The position numbers were made by a program, and so were the translations under genes. 64,000 nt of DNA from Caprella mutica. Taxonomy: Eukaryota > Arthropoda > Malacostraca > Amphipoda > Caprellidae. The stretch lies in contig CANNZV010003124.1 in NCBI GenBank assembly GCA_947561585.1, positions 98,317 to 162,316 on the forward strand, given 5' to 3'. Of this stretch, positions 1-10,012 are shown in pieces (the first letter of the stretch is position 1; each line of letters starts with the position of its first letter). The notes beneath the pieces were generated by a model that was given only the letters and a program-made list of their open reading frames with translations, was not told where the DNA came from and did no database searches.

Positions 1-184
1 ATATGGAAGAAAGAGCCACACAATTGTTGACTATTATTATCAACTAAAATGGATTAGTTGTTGGAGTTAAGAGATGTTTCATCGAAAATTTTAACTATAT
101 AGAGTTAATCTAAGATCTGTAGTCTTGCCCTTATAGAAGAAAAAATTCCGACGAACCGGAATATGTGCTGAAAAAGATCGATCT

Positions 185-379
185 GGAAGACCTAAGTCAT
201 CTCGCACTGAAGAAGTTAATAAGCGTGTGAATCTTAGTGTTACAGAAGACTACTCAACATTCACGAAAAAGAGTGGTTCTCAATTGCAATTAACTCGAAC
301 GTCACTCCTGTGCATATTAAAACAGGAGCTAAGATTATATCCTTACAAAATTCAGTTGATACCAGGAAACTTTTAATAA
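185..379 (+). pseudogene. Relic of Tc1/mariner/IS630-like transposase N-terminal region
   Basis: Reading from 185 gives an open stretch of about 64 codons, starting GRPKSSRTEEVNKRV and ending LRLYPYKIQLIPGNF before a TAA at 377-379. This is the pattern of the helix-turn-helix DNA-binding part of insect mariner-like proteins: a GRP AT-hook-like start, an RTEE...V helix, the L..TRTSL..IL recognition helix and a final YKIQL. Stops follow at once, no start codon is in frame, and no catalytic DDE/D domain was seen in the next kilobase. I infer a decayed fragment. A captured host protein using the same domain is possible. Confidence 0.6.
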
Positions 380-1169
380 CAGCATATCCAGGCCAACTAA
401 ATTACGCTTTGGCAACTTCTCTTGGCCATCTCGATAACTGGATATAACTACTCCATATTATATTTTGTAATATTTAATTGAAAAGGTATTCGTAAATAAT
501 ACAGACACGCTTGATGAACTAAACTAAAACGGAACATTTCTAAGAAATGATCAAACTTTTCATCAGATATGCTTAGAAGAGTGATGTGAAACACACAGGA
601 CACCTAAGGTTCATATGTACTTAAATAATGATGGAAGATATTTCAAAGAAATTTTAAAATAAAAAACTTTAAACATTTATCTTCCATTTGCCGTTTATTA
701 AAGATTTGTATCTCTTTTAGTTTGAGCGTAATAAATTATCAAAATGGTAAAGTGACTTTTGGTCCACCCGGTACATATTATAATATTCATCTTTTAATTT
801 GTAAAAAACATTTCAAGCTGTACTGTGCTTCATCTCTTCTATGAAAACACAAGCGATGTCTATTAATTAATTAAAAAAAAAATACTCTTTTTTTTATCTT
901 TTGTTTTAGATTCATTCACTAATTTGATGTCAATACTCAATAATAAGTATTATATATAACTAGATTGTGTATACCATTGACTATACAAAAGGATGCAAAT
1001 ATCTTTATCATTAAAAAAATCCGTCATATATACATTTTAATTTTAAAAAATTTCAAAGAAAGGTATTTTAAATCGATTTGATTTTTAACGGAAAATTTAT
1101 ATACGCATGTATTGTTAACTGGAAAACCTATATGCTTATTAAATTACTAATAATTGATTTTTTTTTCAG

Positions 1170-3940
1170 GTTTGCTACTTATTTTGCAGACTCTTGTCGT
1201 TCTATCGGAGCCAATTGAAGTCCTGGAATCAACCTTTAAGTACCTAGAAAGACAGCAAGAACCCAATGGAGAAAGGAGAAAACCACTGGAAGTAATTCAA
1301 AGAACTTATAAAACCCTTCAGAAGGATCCTAACGATCCACTGAGTCCAGTGATCGAAAAGGTTAGTATTGCACAGAATGGAAATGAAGTGAAAAGTGTCG
1401 AAACCTCCAGGAGCACCGGCGATACTTTTCCTTATCAACGAAACAGTTTGAAGTCTCCTTCTCTTTTCGTATTTTCTCCAGTGGTTGTTGAAGGCGAAGC
1501 TCAGAAGCACATAATTGATGATGCTTTTAAATCCCCATCACAATCTACTAACTATAAAATAAAGCAATTTCTTAAGTCTTCAACGCTATCAAATTCCAAT
1601 AATGGCGACAAATATTCGTATGCAACTGGTAAGGTACCTACCAAATACAAACCCTATATTACAATATCCGGGAAAGATACTTTAGTGACACTGATTCCAA
1701 CTGAATCCTCTACTGATCATAAAACTCGCTCTAATGTTTTCACATCTCCTTACAATGAAAGTACTTTACCAGAGAAGAAAGACACAGTGAGATTCGTACA
1801 TGCAGTGGAAAAGACACCTACTAATGCCGGAGATCTAACTAAATTGAAAAATAAAGTTAGAAAAGTTACCATGAAACCTTTTATTGTTTCTTCGTCGTTA
1901 GGTATTGAAAAACACAAATCAAGAAATAAAGTATCTTTTAGAAATCCACCATCAGTAAAAGAATCAAACAATAACACTATAAGTATTATGTCACCTGGGA
2001 ATTATAATTGGCCATATATAAATCAGAATCGATCAACTAATTTGAAACGTTCTTCAGGAAAAGCAACTCTGTCGTCAGGTACTCATTCTTCTACCACTAC
2101 CTCAGGTTTCTCTAGATATCCACAAAATTTCCCTGGATCTCACAAAAATTTCCACACGTATCCCACCAGTTTCCCTAGGTATCACAACAGTTTCCCTAGG
2201 TATCACAACAGTTTCCCCAAACCTCACACCAATTTGCCTATATCTCACACCAGTTTCCCTTCTGCAACAAGCTCTTTAATTTTGTCCACAAGTAGCCCAA
2301 TTGATAATCCCACACAATCATCTACCGAGAGTACTGGATTACCGATTATCTTAACAAGGTCGCCCGTCTTCGTTTCACCTCGACCAACTATACACACTTT
2401 TCGAACTAATCATTTTGCTGACAAAGCATCTATGACAGACATGTCCAATAATTACTCCAATTCACATCAGACAGAAAAGAATATCAGCTTGCAACCAAAA
2501 CTAAAACCAAATCATCATGCCAGCAGTAGTAGACCTTGGCCTAAGTTCGTAACGAAAAAGTACAAGTCTGGTATCGAAACAACTGAAGAAAACATTAGGA
2601 AAGATTCTGTTCCTATTGATTCTGATAGTTTAGTCAATAGGCCTGTTGCCGTTAGGAAATCAAACACCAAAAACAATGTTAAGAATATACTAGGAACTGA
2701 TTTTGTGGATAACTATCGACCTGTAGATTATATTGTAAACAATGAACAGGGTGAAAGGAATAAGAAAACTGGGAATAGTGAAGTGGGTGAACCGAAAGGA
2801 GAATCAGAAAAAAACAATATGCACAGTTACTATGAGTTATTCAAACAAAACATATTTAAAATATTAACACATATTCAGAATAATGTTCCAGAGGAAGAAT
2901 TTCGAAGCTTAGTTCCATCGAGTAATACAAGAAATACTTACCAGTCTTCTAAAAAGAATTTGAATCAATTGATAGATTTTCTGGAGGGAAGTGACCAACC
3001 TTCAGCATTCGATAAGAATAATTTCCCTCAGAAAGCTGTTGATGAAGTATCTCAAATTATTTTAAATTTTCTTGATGATAAAATAACAGAATCCAATAGT
3101 TCTGATAGATCACAAGGTAGTGGGAAAAATGTTTCCGACAATGAAAAAGAATATGAATACTATTATGTTTACTATGATGAATATGGTAATGAATTTATTC
3201 CTGATTATGTTGATTTCGCGGAAAAGAATAAAATAATATCACCATCGGATGAATTCACTAAAGCGTTTTTAGATAAACACACCTCTAAGCTCTCAGCTAT
3301 GCTGTCTAAAATCCTTAAAGAAACCACGAACAACGAAACTGACGAAAATATGAAGACTACCACAACGAAAGTCCCGTCACTGTACTCAATAATAACTTCT
3401 CAAAATGTCTTGACGACTGAAAAAATGAATCAATATACAACTGCATCTACAGAACGTACGCAACCATCAACTAATTCTAACGGTCTTACTACATGGTTCA
3501 GAACGCAGGCACCAAGTTTTACAGAATCGTCATATGTTCCATCTCACAGTCGGCCAACAACTTCCGTGAATTACCTAACTTCAGAGAAGCAGCCTCAGCA
3601 GTTTAACTCTCTTCAGCAGGAGTATATTAGAAAGCAATCAGATTCAGAGAAAGGTTCTCATCCCTGGCATGAGCCTGAAAGAATGGATTCGGTGGGATCA
3701 AGTGTTATTTCGAATTCCTTTGAAAATGATTGGACTATGAGTGGGGAATCATATTCAACGAATGGTTCACCAACAACAGTCTCTCCGACTTCATCTAGTG
3801 TTTCTTCATGGGAAAGACCACAATCTAGTGAAAGTCCTACAGGAGTAAAATGGACTCGACCTCCAGTTCGTAATTCTGACGGATTATCCACCCTAGAGGG
3901 TATCATTAGAGACATAAGTACAGTTTCTCCCGTTAAAGAG
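1170..3940 (+). CDS. Exon of low-complexity gene: signal-peptide tail and Ser/Thr-rich region
   Basis: The acceptor is a T-run plus CAG at 1167-1169 and the donor is GAG|GTTAGT at 3941. The exon starts with the last two bases of a codon and ends in phase 0. The in-frame TTG at 1154 lies in the intron's polypyrimidine tract and is not the start. This 923-codon exon holds most of the protein and has no cysteine-rich domain. Confidence 0.75.
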
Positions 3941-6900
3941 GTTAGTTAATTCCATGTCTCAAAGGTGACTCCCAGTGAACTAACAATGTACAGATACTAA
4001 CATACGGACTGGAAAATATTACATATCAAGAAATATGTTCCTCTCTTTTCTTTCATGGTTTCTGAAAGAACTTTTACCATTTTATCTCAATAACTCGTCT
4101 AATATTTTGAAAATATTTCACTTTATTGTATATATTTTTATTCTTCTTTTTCTTCTGTTAACGACTATTATAAAGTGTAGCAGGTTTAATTATTTAATGC
4201 GTATGTTTATTCTCAACCGCTAGATTAACATACAGAATACCTAGGATACAGTAACTTATAGGGTACTCTTGTCTGCACTCTGCAGACGACCAATATATTT
4301 GACGTCAGCAACTATTTTCAGTTACCGAAAACTCTAAGCACCTCTCGTTTCAATGCTATGAATATCAAACTATTTGCTTGATTTCGCCCTACAGTGTGTG
4401 ATGCAACTTTTCATTGAATATAACGAGTAAATCTCACTATTTATCGTGACTTCAGTTACCTTTCACCAACGACGTTCGAGTTTTATCTAAAGTATAATTA
4501 TTAATGCTTTTAATGTTTTAGGATAATTATTATAGTTATATTGAGCAAGCTGAAGCTTCAAAATAGTTAAGGAAGGTACAGCAAGATACCTAATTCCTTA
4601 AGAAAACACTAATACTACTTCAAGAAAACTGAATATATTGCGAAAAAACTTAGGATCACCAAAAATTCACTCGTTCGTCGGGTAACTGAAGAAAATGGAA
4701 TTTAGATGAGAATGCCCTATATAGATGATGAGAATGCCCTATATAGTCTATAGTCTGTATATCCTGATACTAATTCTATTGTTTTATGTTAAATCAAAAC
4801 AAAAAATTAAGGTGAATGATATTAAACTCAATAATTAGGATGAAAAACCTTATTTCTTAACTGTCCAATATTTACTAACTAACTTATCCTTCATTAGTAG
4901 GTTATAGGGCCATCATTGTATTTTACATGTAATACTTTATGCTTTAATTAATACTGCTTTAATTAATACTATATGTTCTGAATATATTTCCTAAAATCTA
5001 AGGATCTTTTTGGGCAGAAAATATTGTTGTATATAAAGGTTGTATATAAATCATCTAGTGAATTACAAAAGTAATGAGTACTCACGATGTTTATATTGTT
5101 GTAGTTAATATTCTAGGCATTATTATTAAAGGATATGGAATCTTCAAGGAACTACATCTTCTCTTATTTCTAAAGAGTTAACCAACTCTTACTAAATGGA
5201 TCCCAGGAATGAAGTCTTACCCCTCCCTACACCACAGAGCATATTAATCTATTTGAAATTTATATTTGTAAATTGAGTGTTCATCTCGCATCATTTTGCA
5301 TGTATTTATGTTTATATATTTCAATGTTTTCTGTATAAAGTATTTTCTTTTAATTTACTAACCATGCTTACATTTTTGAAATACTGACAACTCAATATAT
5401 TGACTTCTTTACCAATGACTGGTCGATACTTTAGTTTTAATTTCATGTACTGGTAATTCACCCGATCACATCCATCCCAGGCAATACCTGCAGTGGGATT
5501 CGTTGGTGAGGGCCCATCAGCCCTAGAAACCATAGCGGGTGCCGGGGCAGTGGCTCTCATGGCCTATGGGATAACCTATGCTCTACCCTTTACAGCTCCC
5601 TTCGTCGCTAGGTTAGTTACTAGATCTACTATTGATAATACAGGCAAATATTTTTGATAAATTTGCCAGTTTAACCTTTTTCATTTATTGCAAATTATTT
5701 ACAGACGATCTGATGGTAAAAAAACAGAGGAAACTAATTCAGCACTCACCAATTTTGTGGATTGGATACAAAACAGAAGATCGTCAAACAAACCCAAAAG
5801 AAGAAAAATAATCAAAACAAAGCGTGAGATTAGTATTACTTTCTGGATATATTTGATTATTTGTTTTTGTATTCTTAGCTGTGAATGTACTGACATACTA
5901 TAATTAAATTATAATTAACTGCTACTATCACATTCATTTTAGGTCGTCGACCTAATCCTGTACATTACGATACGTCGCGAGAAAATTATCCAACCTATAA
6001 ACAAGATTCTGACAAGTATTCTGGAGACTACGTGGATGAATTTACTCCAATTCACAACCCTTCTAAGAAAGAGACCAGTCTTTCACCATCCTTCCATGAA
6101 CCCGATACCAGAGAACAATATAACTCCAATACTCAATTCTTTGAGGGTCCTAAAAACAAAAACTCCAATTCACGAGAAGATCCTCAAATTAAAAGTTTGT
6201 TTGATTTTGCTTTTGAGAACAAAGATGAACCATTTGGCGATGACCCTACCAATGAAGTATTTGGAGAGGTAAAGTACGAGATGGATTATTCGAACACTGA
6301 TGTCAAGTCGACTGGTGTTCTCAAACCCATTGTTGATAGCTCATTCACGACTCTGGAGAGTAATTACGATCACCTGACACCATCCAGGGAGAGCAAACCT
6401 GTTAAGCAGGTATATGAGTTGCAATTTATTTCTTGATAATCTATTCTAATATTGTTTATATTCTGCTGTGATATAACTTAACAATGTTTATTTGTTTTCA
6501 ACTCTTTACTTGTCTATTTTCATAGATTATTCCAGTTACGTTGGGCAAACCAGATAATAATGCGAGGTTCAACAAACGTCCATTAAGACGTCAGAATCCC
6601 AATCGGAAGCCTGTTCATAACAAATCTCCAACTTTTATGGGTGGTAAAAATCCTAACCACGTGCCTAACAGAAGTCAAAACAACCGCAGACGAATTCCTC
6701 CGGGTAAAAAACACCAACCGATACCTGTTCGACCTTCATTAGGTTCACAAAACTATAATAAGATATCTGCAGAAGTAATGGGCAGACCTGTGCAGAAACA
6801 TTCGAACAAACGCAGGTTTGTAACTCGGAATGACCGTAGTTGATTAAGTTTCTTTTTGAAACCACTATATTATTTTAGTTTCCTAAATCTTTTAGATTAA

Positions 6901-8113
6901 ATTTCTTTTTAACGTCAGATTTAATTCAATCATTAGTTAATCAACTCAATAAAATGTTATATCTGTCTGCCAATTTAAATTGCATTTTAATTATAAACTT
7001 CATTACAGACTGAGACCCAGAAGACCTATGCAACGTCCTGGGCAGCGCAGACCAATGAGACGTCCTATGAGACCTCGAGCAAGACCAAAATCTAGCAATG
7101 ATGACGTGGTATTTGTAAATAGCAATGAGAAGGGAGAATATCCAACCTACATCTCGGTGAACCAGTTAGTATACAACAGAATAAAAAGAAGACATACCGT
7201 TAATTAGTTAGGATTTTTTTTTCAATTAAAGCCTATGACCTAATACCTAACATATTTGGTGAGATATCATGTAACCTAATTATTTTTCATATAAATACAA
7301 ATAATTTATGGTGAATTGTGAATTACCCATAAAAACCAACTGATTCTTTAGTGGTTTTTAGTTTTAAAATTTGGCGTTAAAATTTCGAATATTGTACGAT
7401 AACTCTTTCGAATAAAATATATTTCAAATATTGTACAATAACTGATAACAACAATGTATGTATTTTACAGATTGAATAAATTAGCTGACGAAGAAATGGA
7501 AGGAGTGGTGAAAGGCTACAACGACAGGTATCAAGTCCCTTGGCCTCCTTCGGAAGGAGCTGTGATCATTACTGGTTCTGATTTCAGTGAACGAAGTGAC
7601 TTCAATAACTATGCCATAAGTAACTTGAATGTCAACCAACCTACAGTTAAATATCGCAAGCCATTAGATGTCAGTCTTGACTATTCTGATTTTGACTACA
7701 TTGACGTGAAGGGAAGCAGCAGCGCCAAGGCTCTCAAGTCTAAATCCTCCGAAACTGAAGTAGTTGAAAGTGGTCCTTCTGTAGACATTGTTCCAAGTTC
7801 CTTAGACCATAAAGCATCTAAACCTAAATCCCAACCATCTAATTCTAAAAGCGGTGGTTCAATTATTGGTTTCACTGGAACTAGTTCTGAATATGCTGGG
7901 AGTAGTGTTAGTTTTGGTCCTATTCAATATGAATCGGAGGAAAGGAAATCTTCTAGGCCTTTCAGCAAAATATTTGGGCCTAATAATAAGAAGGATGTAG
8001 TCTCATCAGGTGATGTTTCAAATAAAGAGCTTACTGGTGGTTTCATCCCTAGTATGCAACCAGAAAACAGACGAAGGGATCGCAGAATTTATGACAATCA
8101 CCAATGGAACTGA
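1170..8113 (+). CDS. Uncharacterised secreted or membrane low-complexity protein, 5' partial, seven coding exons
   Basis: I do not recognise a named family. Coding exons are 1170-3940, 5481-5611, 5705-5823, 5943-6409, 6526-6815, 7009-7164 and 7471-8113. Every junction has AG/GT and keeps phase, giving 1524 complete codons plus a stop. The window enters inside a hydrophobic signal-peptide tail (LLLILQTLVVLSEP). The protein then has a long Ser/Thr/Asn-rich region; an imperfect SFPRYHN-type repeat at about 2115-2260; an acidic Tyr-rich patch (EYEYYYVYYDEYGNEF, near 3150-3200); a hydrophobic, possibly membrane-spanning stretch in exon 2 (GAGAVALMAYGITYALPFTA); Arg/Pro-rich basic exons 5 and 6; and a Ser-rich C-terminus. 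The initiator exon was not found; it must end in phase 1. The same GTTAGT donor is used three times. A mucin-like extracellular or cuticle-associated protein is possible but only an inference. Confidence 0.72.
5481..5611 (+). CDS. Exon of low-complexity gene: Gly/Ala-rich hydrophobic segment
   Basis: Acceptor TCCCAG ends at 5480 and donor AG|GTTAGT starts at 5612. It encodes AIPAVGFVGEGPSALE followed by a Gly/Ala/Leu-rich stretch of about 25 residues that could span a membrane, and ends APFVAR. Codon usage here is clearly more GC-rich than the flanking introns, which supports real coding. Confidence 0.75.
5705..5823 (+). CDS. Exon of low-complexity gene: basic stretch after hydrophobic segment
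   Basis: Acceptor TTTACAG ends at 5704; donor C|GTGAGA starts at 5824. It encodes RRSDGKKTEETNSALTNF and then a very basic run (NKPKRRKIIKTKR). Positive charge directly after the hydrophobic exon fits either a stop-transfer anchor or a processing site. Confidence 0.65.
5943..6409 (+). CDS. Exon of low-complexity gene: acidic/polar region
   Basis: Acceptor CATTTTAG ends at 5942; donor CAG|GTATAT starts at 6410. It encodes 155 full codons rich in Asp, Glu, Ser and Pro, beginning RRRPNPVHYDTSREN. Reading past the donor gives a stop within nine codons, as expected for intron sequence. Confidence 0.7.
6526..6815 (+). CDS. Exon of low-complexity gene: Arg/Asn/Pro-rich region
   Basis: Acceptor TTTTCATAG ends at 6525; donor CAG|GTTTGT starts at 6816. 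Encodes IIPVTLGKPDNNARFNKRPL and a strongly basic, Asn- and Pro-rich segment (RRRIPPGKKHQPIPVRPS). The last two bases join the next exon to make Arg. Confidence 0.7.
7009..7164 (+). CDS. Exon of low-complexity gene: RPM-repeat region
   Basis: Acceptor CATTACAG ends at 7008. The donor is inferred as CA|GTTAGT at 7165, because it alone leaves the two bases needed by the next exon (CA+A = Gln). It encodes an RRPM/RRPMRP-type basic repeat followed by VVFVNSNEKGEYPTYISVN. An unspliced transcript would end at a stop about 40 bases later, which would give a short alternative C-terminus. Confidence 0.65.
7471..8113 (+). CDS. Terminal exon of low-complexity gene
   Basis: Acceptor ATTTTACAG ends at 7470 and the exon ends at TGA 8111-8113. 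It encodes LNKLADEEMEGVVKGYNDRY and VPWPPSEGAVIITGSDFSER, then a Ser/Lys-rich tail ending RRDRRIYDNHQWN. The more ordered start of this exon may be the most conserved part of the protein. Confidence 0.75.
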
Positions 8114-8242
8114 ACTTGAAATGTAAGAATTTATTGTGTAATTCCTTACTAAAGTAGACATTGACTTCAATTTTACATTTTCAGAGGGCATTTACCTACG
8201 TTAATCAATCAATATTTTTGAATCGAACAATATAGAACAGAA

Positions 8243-8248
8243 AATAAA
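8243..8248 (+). terminator. Poly(A) signal AATAAA of the low-complexity gene
   Basis: An AATAAA lies about 130 bases after the stop codon in an AT-rich 3' region. It is the first canonical hexamer downstream of the stop, but AT-rich DNA gives many chance matches. Confidence 0.4.
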
Positions 8249-9354
8249 GTAATCACTTTAATTTATATGTACATAGAGTAAATTAATTATGAATATGTAA
8301 CTATAATTTTAAATACTACCGCTAAGTTAATTTCAATTTTTAGTTAGTTTTATAGTTCATTCATAACAATAATCATTCGCACTCATTTTTTTTCTTTGAA
8401 AATGACAAAATTACAAACATGGCATCAAAGTCTGTACAAAATATTTACCTTCTTTACTTCATTCTTAAGATAATTTAAAATCATCATCCTTTGTCGATAA
8501 TAATATTATTAGGCTATAAAATTAACGTTAAAATGATTCACAGAGTATGCCTTTCTTAATTAGTAATTAATTAATAGATACGTAGTTGACGTGATAACAT
8601 TTTCTCAATATTCATATTAGCGATTGTTCTTCTCTTTCTCCAATGGAAATATCAAATATTTTCTCCATTCCATTAGGTATAATATAAATATTCAGATGTT
8701 TACTCTAAGATTTATTTATTATATTATTATGATTGTTATTATTTATAGATTGTTCAAAGTAAATTATCTTATATAATTTATTTTTATTTTCCGTTTCATC
8801 TACTGAGTAGACCTTATAATATTTTTAGAGTAGTGATAGTACATATAATTTTCAATTTTGTGTATAGTTCTTATTTATGTAATAATTCTAAGTATAGAAA
8901 TTAAGTTTACCTATCGGTTCACTATATATTTAAATTATTTTTCCATTAACTCTCATTTCTATGTGTGCAACAATTGTACGAAACACTAATCTGACTGTGA
9001 AGAAAAATATTGTACACTCTTTGTTTTGATTTGCTTTTCTTTGTTAATTATTTGCTAAAGTTACTATTTAACATTTTTATAGTAAGTTTCTCCAATTTTA
9101 TACCTTTAATCAATATTTAATTGACTATACCTACCTAGATGACATTCAAAACATACGGTGTTCATTCTTTTTCTTCGGACTGAAAATTAGCAAGTCGGAA
9201 GTAGAACAGGTTTTGTAGAGTTTTGATTTTATGAATTTTAAAAGCATATAAATTAAATTATATTCTATCAAATTTCATGGAGTTTTCTCCAAAAAGATAA
9301 TAAAAAAAAACATCAGATTCATTGTTTAAAACCAAAAAATCATGGAGGGGACCT
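8249..9354. other. Convergent intergenic region, no gene seen
   Basis: AT-rich DNA between the 3' ends of two convergent genes. I see no coding exon; it probably holds 3' UTR and spacer. Confidence 0.5.
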
Positions 9355-9723
9355 TTAAACGCCCGTTTACACGCTATGATAAATTGGAGCTATTTATTGA
9401 ACACAGAGATTGTAACAATTTATCAGATGATCGAGACAGTGTTTACATGCAACGATTTATACTGCAATATTTTTTCTTACTAGTCGTCAAGTAAGAAACA
9501 TTATTGTGGTCTGCATTTATGCATTATGTATATATTGAGTTAAATTGTAACGATTTCTTGGAGCCCTGTTTAAAAGTAAATTTGAGCCTGCTACACCAAT
9601 TACACAATCTAATTCCAATAAATCGCTACGATCTCCTTTTTACACGTCATGATAAATTGTAACAATCTCTTTCATTTCGATAAATCGCTCGAATTTATCG
9701 TAGCATGTATATAAGGCATTTAA
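9355..9723. mobile_element. MITE-like element with about 40-base imperfect inverted ends and TTAA flanks
   Basis: The left end (9355 onward, reading TTTAAACGCCCGTTTACACG) and the reverse complement of the right end (TTTAAATGCCTTATATACAT) align over about 45 bases, sharing the block GCTAYGATAAATT and a further GAGC.ATTTAT.GAA. TTAA lies at both edges (9355-9358, 9720-9723), as for piggyBac-type insertions. No transposase ORF lies inside, so I infer a non-autonomous element of about 370 bases. Confidence 0.6.
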
Positions 9724-10012
9724 ATAAGAAAAATATACTTATTATTTTATTAATTTGCATCTTATTAATTTTTTTCATTAATTGTCATTATTCTATAATA
9801 CTGAATTATTTTTTTGTATTTCAGCAACAGGAGGGTAATAAAAATGTTCAGATTCTAATTCGAAGTCGAAATTCTAAAATGATGCATAATAAGTGTCGTT
9901 ATTTCCAGCATTTGATAAATAATGAACTGCTAAAGATATCGAAATAATGATAACAAATACTCATATAATTGTGGATTATGATTTGTAAAATAAAGAAATA
10001 CATCAAGTGTAT

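Noticed and set aside
1154..1169. Start of the first long ORF at a TTG at 1154
   Set aside because: This lies in the T-rich tract of a splice acceptor (CAG at 1167-1169). The real exon starts at 1170 and the initiator is upstream.
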